Part shown: in pieces, positions 1-5,508 of the stretch
How the letters are laid out: each line of letters opens with the position of its first letter
Position numbering within the stretch: position 1 is the stretch's first letter
DNA from: CAYRLZ01 sp964425275
GTDB taxonomy: Bacteria > Hydrothermota > Tepidihabitantia > Tepidihabitantales > JBDRVQ01
Direction of reading: 5' to 3'
Length of the DNA stretch: 13,248 bases
Assembly (NCBI GenBank): GCA_964425275.1
Contig: CAYRLZ010000034.1
Location: forward strand, 1 to 13,248
Program-made: the position numbers and the translations under genes
The notes under the pieces: model-generated
Databases searched by the model: none
The model's input: only the letters and a program-made list of their open reading frames with translations
Told to the model about the DNA's origin: nothing

Positions 1-52
1 TGGGGCGTTTTTTTATCCAAATGGTTTCTGAATACCATAAGGGAATACCAGG

Positions 53-77
53 AAAATATTACTGACAGTAATATTTT
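53..77. terminator. Perfect AT-rich palindrome, candidate terminator or operator
   Basis: Positions 53-63 pair perfectly with 67-77, giving an 11-bp stem with the 3-nt loop GAC. The second arm runs into a T tract (74-79), which is the layout of an intrinsic terminator for a + strand gene to the left. The stem has only one G-C pair, so it would be weak. The same symmetry would suit a dimeric DNA-binding protein. Which of these it is cannot be decided from the sequence. Confidence 0.4.
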
Positions 78-104
78 TTAAGCCCGATTTTTTGTATTAA
101 GTGA

Positions 105-425
105 TTGAATATACAAAACTTAGGGGATTTTCCCTTAAAGATAGGGGGTGGTATAGGGGGTGCTATTCGGGATGGTATTAAATGCCCTATTCTATATCCT
201 ATTCTCCTGCCTATTCGGAATTCTATTCTCTACCCTATTCTCTTGCCTATTGGTAATCCTATTCTCTATCCTATTGAGCGTTCTATTCTCTATCCTATTG
301 GGGGGTCTATTCTCGGTCCTATTGGGGATGCTATTCTCTTTCCTATAAAGAGCCCTATTCAGAATCCTATTATTGGTTTCATTCTCATCGTAGTAAAGGT
401 AATATCCAGTGATTCTAATGGATAG
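105..425 (+). other. Open frame carried by the 12-nt repeat (Ile-x-x-Pro tetrapeptides), doubtful gene
   Basis: This is a 106-codon frame beginning at TTG. From about residue 13 to 95 it carries isoleucine at every fourth position, usually preceded by proline (units such as ILYP, ILLP, IGNP). In its second half an octapeptide pattern I-G-x-x-I-L-x-P appears. Against it being a gene: no Shine-Dalgarno before the TTG, no recognisable promoter, no known family, and a 12-nt repeat automatically keeps a frame open. For it: the TAG stop (423-425) lies only 2 nt before a well-formed intrinsic terminator on the same strand. I think non-coding repeat DNA or a transcribed RNA is more likely. Confidence 0.2.
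141..392. repeat. Degenerate tandem array with 12-nt period, about 21 units
   Basis: Units starting every 12 nt from 141 begin with ATT (or ATA) and most end in CCT or TCT. The commonest unit is ATTCTCTATCCT (261-272 and 285-296 are identical). From about 249 to 344 the units alternate between an ATTG type and an ATTCTC type, a 24-nt higher-order repeat. The first two units (141-164) are G-rich, contain ATAGGG, and are complementary to the CCCTAT cores further along, so a transcript could fold back on itself. Units at both ends are more degenerate. There are no spacers, so this is not a CRISPR array. Confidence 0.85.
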
Positions 426-427
426 AA

Positions 428-450
428 GTTTCCTGTGGGGAAACCTTTTT
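428..450 (+). terminator. Intrinsic terminator
   Basis: GTTTCC (428-433) pairs with GGAAAC (439-444) around a 5-nt loop. One C and then five T follow (446-450). The stem is followed by a T run only on the + strand, so it would stop transcription coming through the 12-nt array from the left. No + strand gene with good start signals precedes it, which makes the transcript it ends unclear. Confidence 0.55.
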
Positions 451-556
451 ATCAGGTCATTTTGCCTTTAAGTTTTTGATTTTACATGACTTATCGGATT
501 TTTCCTTTCTTTTAGGGTATCGTTCTCTCTATGCCTTGTATCTCTCCTTTACTCCT

Positions 557-604
557 ATGGGGGATGGTATTAAATGCCTTATTCTCTTTTCTTTCTATCC
601 TGGG
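557..604. repeat. Second, decayed patch of the 12-nt repeat
   Basis: Four units in 12-nt phase start at 557, 569, 581 and 593. The 25 bases from 561 to 585 match 169-193 of the main array with one mismatch. The similarity fades on both sides, although the pyrimidine-rich DNA from about 521 also looks like worn copies. This suggests the array was once longer or was partly duplicated. Confidence 0.6.
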
Positions 605-644
605 CAATATTTTGGATGGGCGGTTGGTTATCAGTCGCTTCTTC

Positions 645-1535
645 TTAAATGAGGAAGATTAGGGCAACGCCGGTAATGGCGACGACTGTTCCCAAAATTG
701 CCCGGAGGGTAATCCGCTCCTTAAAAATCCAATGGGAAAGGGGGATTAAAATAATCGGCGGAAGGGCCATTAGGGTTGAGGCGATACCAATATAGGTATT
801 TTGGATAGCAACGAGTGATAACCAGACACCAAGGAATGGTCCGAGTAGCGCACCGCCAAACATTGTTAATGCCCCTTTTTTATCGCTCAGTTTTTCTAAT
901 GTTTTGCCGACCGTTCCTTGAAGAAATGGTATAAGCCAGATGGTAATTGTGGCACTTAATAATCTAATCAGATTTCCCGAAAATGGAGAGAAATTATTTC
1001 CTAACCCTTTTTTAGAGAGAAAAAGCCCCAATGTCTGACAGCCCGAGGCACCCAGACCAAGGAGGATACCTTTTAAGTAAGGGTCTTTTTTCTGGTCGTT
1101 ATTTTTCTGTCCGGAGATTACCCAAGCGATTCCGGATAGGGTGATAATAATCGCCAGGATTTTGGCCGGACCTAAAATTTCTCTTAAAAAAAGCCAGGCG
1201 ATGATTGTTCCAAAGATTGGTGCCAAAGACATTAAAAGCATTGTCACCCGTGGCCCATTGATAACGAATGCCCGGAATAATAATGTATCTCCGATGGTAA
1301 AGCCGATAAAGCCCGATAATCCTAACCAGAACCAATGAGCCGGAGCTGCATTGGGCAGGGGCTTGCCAAATATGATTAAGTGGCAAAGGATGAATAAGAA
1401 TAAGGCAAGGGTTAATCGTAAGCGATTGGTGGCATTGGCGCCGATTTTTCGGGAGGCGATGGTGAAGAGAATTGAACCAAAAGACCAACAGAGGGCAGTG
1501 CCTAATGCGGCCAGTTCTCCTACACTAATCTTCAC
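645..1535 (-). CDS. EamA/DMT-family transporter, 10 transmembrane segments
   Basis: An integral inner-membrane protein of 296 residues, the usual length for a two-domain EamA (drug/metabolite transporter) permease. It reads as about ten hydrophobic helices in two EamA halves, roughly residues 4-134 and 150-296. The first half begins with a glycine-rich helix including CWSFGSILFTIASRKIG; the second contains GGALLGPFLGVWLSLVAIQ and ends in a hydrophobic helix. Members export or import small metabolites such as amino acids or nucleotide derivatives; the substrate cannot be read from sequence. It is the last gene of the minus-strand operon, 27 nt after the epimerase stop, so it is probably cotranscribed. 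The start is GTG; the only nearby Shine-Dalgarno-like sequence (GGAG, 1557-1560) lies 21 nt away, too far to be ideal, so the start is less certain than the product class. Confidence 0.85.
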   Translation of the reverse strand: MKISVGELAALGTALCWSFGSILFTIASRKIGANATNRLRLTLALFLFILCHLIIFGKPLPNAAPAHWFWLGLSGFIGFTIGDTLLFRAFVINGPRVTMLLMSLAPIFGTIIAWLFLREILGPAKILAIIITLSGIAWVISGQKNNDQKKDPYLKGILLGLGASGCQTLGLFLSKKGLGNNFSPFSGNLIRLLSATITIWLIPFLQGTVGKTLEKLSDKKGALTMFGGALLGPFLGVWLSLVAIQNTYIGIASTLMALPPIILIPLSHWIFKERITLRAILGTVVAITGVALIFLI

Positions 1536-1562
1536 CGTTATTTTTGATTGGGTTAACTCCGG

Positions 1563-1970
1563 CTATTGCTCCGGGAGTTGACTTAGTTCAATTAACACAC
1601 CGCCGCTCGCCCGGGGATGGATAAAGCCAACTTTGGTTCCGTGGGCACCGGTTCTTGGGCTCTGGTCAATCAGTTTCACTCCGGCGGTGCTGAGTCTGGT
1701 CAATTCCGAGGCGAGAGCGTCAACTTCAAAACAGATGTGATGGAGTCCGGGTCCCCGCTCTTCTAAGAATTTTTGGATGGTTGAATCCAAAGAGAGTGGC
1801 TCGACCAATTCAATTCGGACTTCACCAATTGGGATGAAACCGACTCTCACCCCTCTTTCTGGCACCTCTTCAATATCGGTCAATTTGAGCCCAAGTTTCT
1901 CTTCATAGAATTGGGCGGCTTCGCTAATGCTTCTTACCGCAATGGCGATGTGATTGATTTTTTTAATCAT
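1563..1970 (-). CDS. mce: Methylmalonyl-CoA epimerase (VOC superfamily)
   Basis: Interconverts (2R)- and (2S)-methylmalonyl-CoA, linking the carboxyltransferase product to the mutase. It has 135 residues from the ATG chosen here, the normal family length, and shows the two beta-alpha-beta-beta-beta halves of the vicinal oxygen chelate fold. Metal-ligand candidates are the His of NHIAIAV (residue 7), the His pair of GLHHICFEV (77-78) and the Glu of VLIEL (128). The ATG at 1970 overlaps the mutase stop as ATGA and has GGAAG 5 nt upstream. A GTG two codons earlier is possible but leaves no room for a ribosome binding site. The gene sits directly between its mutase partner and the transporter gene. 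Family assignment is strong because motifs and neighbours agree. Confidence 0.93.
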   Translation of the reverse strand: MIKKINHIAIAVRSISEAAQFYEEKLGLKLTDIEEVPERGVRVGFIPIGEVRIELVEPLSLDSTIQKFLEERGPGLHHICFEVDALASELTRLSTAGVKLIDQSPRTGAHGTKVGFIHPRASGGVLIELSQLPEQ

Positions 1971-3715
1971 AAGCACTTCCGGGCTAAATAGCGCTGTTTA
2001 TCATAGTCGCCGAATTCGGCACGTAGGGCATCGGAAATCTCTCCGACCGTTGAGCCGGCCCGCACGGCTTCAATTATCGGTGGCATTAGGTTATCATGGC
2101 CGCGGGCAACCTGACGGATGGCGGCGAGGGCCGACTTAACTTTATTTTCATCACGGGTGGCACGGAATTGAGCCAGTTCCGCCGCCCGCCGACGCTCCAA
2201 CTCCGGGTCAACTCGTAAAAGTTTGGGCACAGCCACCGGTGCTGTGATATACCGATTCACACCAACGACAATCCGTTCCCCGCTCTCCATTGCCTTTTGG
2301 TAGCGGTAGGCACTCTCGGCAATCGCATTCGGCATAAACTCATTTTCAATTGCCGCAACTGCTCCTCCCATCGCTTCAATCTGTTCAATGAGTGAAAGGG
2401 CCTGTTTTTCAATCTCATTGGTTAGGGACTCAATTAGATAAGAACCAGCCAGCGGGTCAACGGTATCGGCAACCCCGGTCTCGTGCGCCAGAATCTGCTG
2501 TGTACGGAGGGCAATCGTTACTGACTCTTCGGTCGGCAGCGAGAGCGCTTCGTCCCGGGAATTGGTATGCAAACTTTGCGTCCCACCAAAGACCGCGGCC
2601 AGTGCTTGGTAAGCAACCCTTACAATGTTATTATCCGGCTGCTGGGCAGTTAAGGTGACACCACCGGTCTGGGTATGAAAACGGAGGCGGCAGGATTCAT
2701 CGGAGGCATTAAATCGCTGGCGGAGGAGTTTTGCCCAGAGCCGACGGGCCGCCCGGAATTTGGCAACCTCTTCTAAGATATTAGAATGGGCGGCAAAGAA
2801 GAAGGAGATACGGGGGGCAAAACTATCAATCGGTAAACCGGCATTAATTGCCGCCTTAATATATTCCAGTCCGTTAGCGAAGGTGAAGGCAATTTCTTGA
2901 ATCGCCGTCGCCCCCGCCTCCCGGATATGATAACCGGAGATACTGATTGGATTCCACTTCGGTAGGTTCTTGGCACACCAGGCAATAATGTCGGTCAGGA
3001 GGCGCAGAGAAGGGCGCGGCGGAAAGATATAGGTTCCCCTGGCCACATACTCTTTTAAGATGTCATTTTGAATTGTCCCCTGTAATTTCTCCAGTTTGAC
3101 CCCTTGCTTTTCCGCCAGGATACAATACATCGCCAAGAGAATGCCGGCGGTGGCATTAATTGTCATAGATGTTGAGATTTTATCAAGGGGGAGACCGGCA
3201 AAGAGTTTCTCCATATCCGTTAGGGAAGAGATTGCCACACCAACCTTACCCACCTCACCTCTGGCCAAGGGATGGTCCGAATCATAGCCCATCTGAGTTG
3301 GTAGGTCAAAGGCAACCGAAAGTCCGGTCTGACCCTGCTCTAAAAGGTAATGGTAGCGCTTATTGGTCTCCTCCGCTGAGCCGAAACCGGCATACTGCCG
3401 CATCGTCCAGAACCTCGTCCGATACATCGTTGGGTGAATTCCTCGGGTGAAAGGGAAAACCCCGGGCAGGCTCAATTGCTCCTGATAATCCTCTTCGGGG
3501 ATATCATCTGGGGTATAGACGCATTTCAGTGGAATTCCGGAGATAGTCAGGAAACGCTTCTGTCGTTCCGGGGCCTTCTTCAAAGCCGGGGCGAGAATTT
3601 CCTCTTCCCATCTTTTGATAAAATCCTTAGCGCTTAACCTTTTTCCTGGCTCGGTTTTAAGACAAGAATCTTTTACCTTAGAAGATTTGCGCTTACTCCC
3701 GCTCATCAGTTTCAA
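1967..3715 (-). CDS. mcmA1: Methylmalonyl-CoA mutase, catalytic (large) subunit lacking the B12-binding domain
   Basis: Catalyses the adenosylcobalamin-dependent interconversion of methylmalonyl-CoA and succinyl-CoA. It has 582 residues and matches the TIM-barrel catalytic part of the family throughout: PTMYRTRFWTMRQYAGFG (95-112), GLSVAFDLPTQMGYDSDHP (131-149), GTIQNDILKEYVARGTYIFPP (213-233) and ISISGYHIREAGAT (257-270). The residues that separate methylmalonyl-CoA mutase from isobutyryl- and hydroxyisobutyryl-CoA mutases are the methylmalonyl type: Tyr98, Arg238 and His263, equivalent to Y89, R207 and H244 of the Propionibacterium enzyme. The protein stops after the catalytic domain, and no DxHxxG cobalamin motif is present. 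A separate small B12-binding subunit must therefore be encoded elsewhere, as in archaea and several anaerobes. The TTG start overlaps the preceding stop as TTGA; ATG three codons later is an alternative. Neither has a clear Shine-Dalgarno, so translation is probably coupled. Confidence 0.94.
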   Translation of the reverse strand: MKLMSGSKRKSSKVKDSCLKTEPGKRLSAKDFIKRWEEEILAPALKKAPERQKRFLTISGIPLKCVYTPDDIPEEDYQEQLSLPGVFPFTRGIHPTMYRTRFWTMRQYAGFGSAEETNKRYHYLLEQGQTGLSVAFDLPTQMGYDSDHPLARGEVGKVGVAISSLTDMEKLFAGLPLDKISTSMTINATAGILLAMYCILAEKQGVKLEKLQGTIQNDILKEYVARGTYIFPPRPSLRLLTDIIAWCAKNLPKWNPISISGYHIREAGATAIQEIAFTFANGLEYIKAAINAGLPIDSFAPRISFFFAAHSNILEEVAKFRAARRLWAKLLRQRFNASDESCRLRFHTQTGGVTLTAQQPDNNIVRVAYQALAAVFGGTQSLHTNSRDEALSLPTEESVTIALRTQQILAHETGVADTVDPLAGSYLIESLTNEIEKQALSLIEQIEAMGGAVAAIENEFMPNAIAESAYRYQKAMESGERIVVGVNRYITAPVAVPKLLRVDPELERRRAAELAQFRATRDENKVKSALAAIRQVARGHDNLMPPIIEAVRAGSTVGEISDALRAEFGDYDKQRYLARKCL

Positions 3716-5265
3716 AGCGGTATATTACCGTGTTTCCGCCAGGGATTGGTGAGTTGTTTATTTCTCAATAGGGCAAGCGACTGGATGATTCTCTTCCGGG
3801 CATCGGCAAATTGAATCACCTCATCAACATAGCCCAATTCCGCGGCCTGGAAGGGATTGGCAAATTTCTCCTCATACTCTTCAACCAATTTGCGCCGGGT
3901 TTCTTCTGGCGCGGGTGACTCGGCAATCTGACGACGGAAGATGATATTCACCGCCCCTTCCGGTCCCATTACCGCCAGTTCCGCGGTGGGAAAGGCGAAG
4001 TTGAAATCCCCCCGGATATGCTTGGAGGACATCACATCATAAGCACCACCATAGGCGCGGCGGACAATAATCGTCACCTTCGGCACCGTGGCTTCGCAAT
4101 AGGCATAAAGTAATTTGGCACCGTGCCGGATAATTCCACCGTGCTCCTGATTCGTCCCCGGCAGAAAACCCGGGACATCAACAAATGTGATAATTGGGAT
4201 ATTGAAGGCGTCAAGGAAGCGGACGAAACGACCGGCCTTCACTGAGGCATTAATATCCAAACAGCCGGCCATAAACTTTGGTTGATTGGCAACAATCCCC
4301 ACTACCTCACCATTCATTCGACCAAAGCCGATGATAATATTTTGTGCCCAGTATTTTTGCACCTCAAAAAAACTATCCCGGTCAATTATCTCGGTGATAA
4401 TTGGATACATATCATAAGTCTTACGCGGGTCTTCGGGCATCATTTCCCTAATCGCCGGGGTTAGTCGGTCCGGGTCATCGGTCGGCTCAACTGCTGGCGG
4501 TTTCTCCCGGTTATTCTGCGGCAGGTAAGAGATGAGTTTCCGACAGAGTTCTAAAACCATCCGGTCGTTCTTGCCTTTGAAGTGAGCCACACCGGAGATG
4601 GCATTATGGGTATCCGCACCGCCTAACTTCTCCATCGTCACTTCTTCGCGGGTCGTTGCCTTAATTACCTCCGGACCGGTGATGAACATATAACTGGTCT
4701 TTTCAGTCATCAGGATAAAATCGGTCAATGCCGGGGAGTAGACCGCACCGCCCGCACAAGGCCCCATAATACAAGAGATTTGGGGGACGACACCAGAGGC
4801 GAGCGTATTACGGAGGAAGATTTCGGCATAGCCGGCAAGACTGGCTACTCCTTCCTGAATCCGGGCACCACCGGAATCATTAAGTCCAATAATTGGCATC
4901 CCATTTTTCATCGCCAAATCCATTATCTTACAGACCTTTTCGGCAAAGACCCGAGAGAGTGTGCCACCGAAGACCGTGAAGTCCTGTGAGAAGACTGCCA
5001 CCGGGCGCCCCGCAATCCGACCGTAACCGGTCACTACCGCATCACCGGGAATCTTCTTTTCCGCCATCCCGAATTCAATGCAGTCGTGAACTCGGAGTCG
5101 GTCGATTTCAATAAAACTACCGGGGTCAAGTAAGATATCTAACCTTTCCCGGGCGGTGAGTTTGCCTGCTTCGTGTTGTTTGGCAATTCGCTCATCACCA
5201 CCACCTTTGAGCGCCGCCTCATTGCGCCGACGGAGCTCTTCTTCAATTCGGTCTAATCGCGACAT
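3712..5265 (-). CDS. pccB: Acyl-CoA carboxyltransferase (propionyl-CoA carboxylase beta / methylmalonyl-CoA decarboxylase alpha type)
   Basis: Transfers carboxyl between biotin and propionyl-CoA / methylmalonyl-CoA. It has 517 residues and both crotonase-like halves: SGGARIQEG and GPCAGGAVYSPALTDF in the N-terminal half, DVPGFLPGTNQEHGGIIRHG and RRAYGGAYDVMSSKH in the C-terminal half, ending with the family's KHGNIPL tail. Asp410, in GGAYDVM, corresponds to the residue known to favour propionyl- over acetyl-CoA (D422 in Streptomyces PccB). The ATG at 5265 has GGAGA 5 nt upstream. A longer reading from 5346 is excluded because it would begin upstream of the promoter, and its internal ATG (5314-5316) lies inside the -10 box. 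It is the first gene of the operon, overlapping the mutase. Biotin carboxylase and carrier genes are absent here, so carboxylase versus sodium-pumping decarboxylase (mmdA) cannot be decided. Confidence 0.93.
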   Translation of the reverse strand: MSRLDRIEEELRRRNEAALKGGGDERIAKQHEAGKLTARERLDILLDPGSFIEIDRLRVHDCIEFGMAEKKIPGDAVVTGYGRIAGRPVAVFSQDFTVFGGTLSRVFAEKVCKIMDLAMKNGMPIIGLNDSGGARIQEGVASLAGYAEIFLRNTLASGVVPQISCIMGPCAGGAVYSPALTDFILMTEKTSYMFITGPEVIKATTREEVTMEKLGGADTHNAISGVAHFKGKNDRMVLELCRKLISYLPQNNREKPPAVEPTDDPDRLTPAIREMMPEDPRKTYDMYPIITEIIDRDSFFEVQKYWAQNIIIGFGRMNGEVVGIVANQPKFMAGCLDINASVKAGRFVRFLDAFNIPIITFVDVPGFLPGTNQEHGGIIRHGAKLLYAYCEATVPKVTIIVRRAYGGAYDVMSSKHIRGDFNFAFPTAELAVMGPEGAVNIIFRRQIAESPAPEETRRKLVEEYEEKFANPFQAAELGYVDEVIQFADARKRIIQSLALLRNKQLTNPWRKHGNIPL

Positions 5266-5270
5266 TGGTA

Positions 5271-5275
5271 TCTCC
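5271..5275 (-). promoter_or_regulatory. Ribosome binding site of the carboxyltransferase gene
   Basis: GGAGA on the minus strand, 5 nt before the ATG at 5265. It is the only well-placed ribosome binding site among the possible starts of this gene and, with the promoter position, fixes the start. Confidence 0.75.
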
Positions 5276-5311
5276 GGCTTCGGAAAAATTTCTCTTTTTC
5301 CATTGTTAGTA

Positions 5312-5340
5312 ATCATAATGCCAATTTTTAAATCTGTCAA
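5312..5340 (-). promoter_or_regulatory. Sigma70-type promoter of the methylmalonyl-CoA operon
   Basis: On the minus strand, TTGACA (5335-5340) is followed by exactly 17 nt and then TATGAT (5312-5317), one mismatch from consensus. Transcription would begin near 5305, giving a leader of about 40 nt before the ATG at 5265. It is back to back with the promoter at 5435-5463; 94 bp separate the two -35 boxes, room for a shared regulator, although I see no clear operator palindrome there. Confidence 0.85.
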
Positions 5341-5434
5341 GCCCAAAGACTACCGCGGTTAAGTAATAAGAGTTTTGCCCGACCGGGAAAAGAGATATTT
5401 CTCCCCTCGCCCCGCTTGTCTCGGTGTGTGTGGC

Positions 5435-5463
5435 TTGACATTTTTCCAAAAATCTGGTATAAT
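5435..5463 (+). promoter_or_regulatory. Consensus sigma70-type promoter of the secreted kelch-like protein gene
   Basis: TTGACA (5435-5440), a 17-nt spacer and TATAAT (5458-5463): a perfect match to consensus in both boxes and spacing. The start site would be near 5470, leaving a leader of about 40 nt before the ATG at 5509. Confidence 0.9.
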
Positions 5464-5498
5464 AATTTGAGGGGTAAAGGAGCCCGGGAAATTTTAAT

Positions 5499-5505
5499 GG
5501 AGGTG
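5499..5505 (+). promoter_or_regulatory. Ribosome binding site fixing the start at 5509
   Basis: GGAGGTG followed by TGT and ATG. The frame is open back to 5416, but an upstream start would lie before the transcription start site, and only the ATG at 5509 yields an N-terminal signal peptide directly. Confidence 0.85.
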
Positions 5506-5508
5506 TGT

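Larger units (their letters stand above)
1..644. other. Repeat-rich intergenic region without a convincing gene
   Basis: No open frame here has a ribosome binding site or a recognisable protein family. The region holds, in order: a short duplicated octamer GAATACCA (30-37 and 43-50), a perfect palindrome (53-77), a 12-nt-period tandem array (141-392), an intrinsic terminator on the + strand (428-450), a pyrimidine-rich stretch, and a second short patch of the 12-nt repeat (557-604). The first bases (GGGGCG followed by a T run, 2-14) could be the tail of a terminator for a gene lying to the left, but its other arm would be outside the window. No clear terminator for the minus-strand operon was found between 590 and 644. 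Confidence 0.7.

Noticed and set aside
160..348. 62-codon Leu/Phe-rich hydrophobic frame in the repeat array
   Set aside because: It is simply another frame of the 12-nt repeat; it has no ribosome binding site and competes with the Ile-x-x-Pro frame.
141..392. CRISPR array
   Set aside because: Units are contiguous 12-mers with no unique spacers and no cas genes nearby.
3169..3450. Plus-strand frame inside the mutase gene
   Set aside because: It lies antisense to a strongly conserved enzyme, with no family resemblance or start signals. The other antisense frames in the mutase and protease genes were rejected for the same reason.
5266..5346. N-terminal extension of the carboxyltransferase
   Set aside because: It would start upstream of the predicted transcription start, and its ATG lies within the -10 box. 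The ATG at 5265 has a proper ribosome binding site and gives the normal family length.
5416..5508. N-terminal extension of the kelch-like protein
   Set aside because: It overlaps the consensus promoter. GGAGGTG and the signal peptide place the start at 5509.
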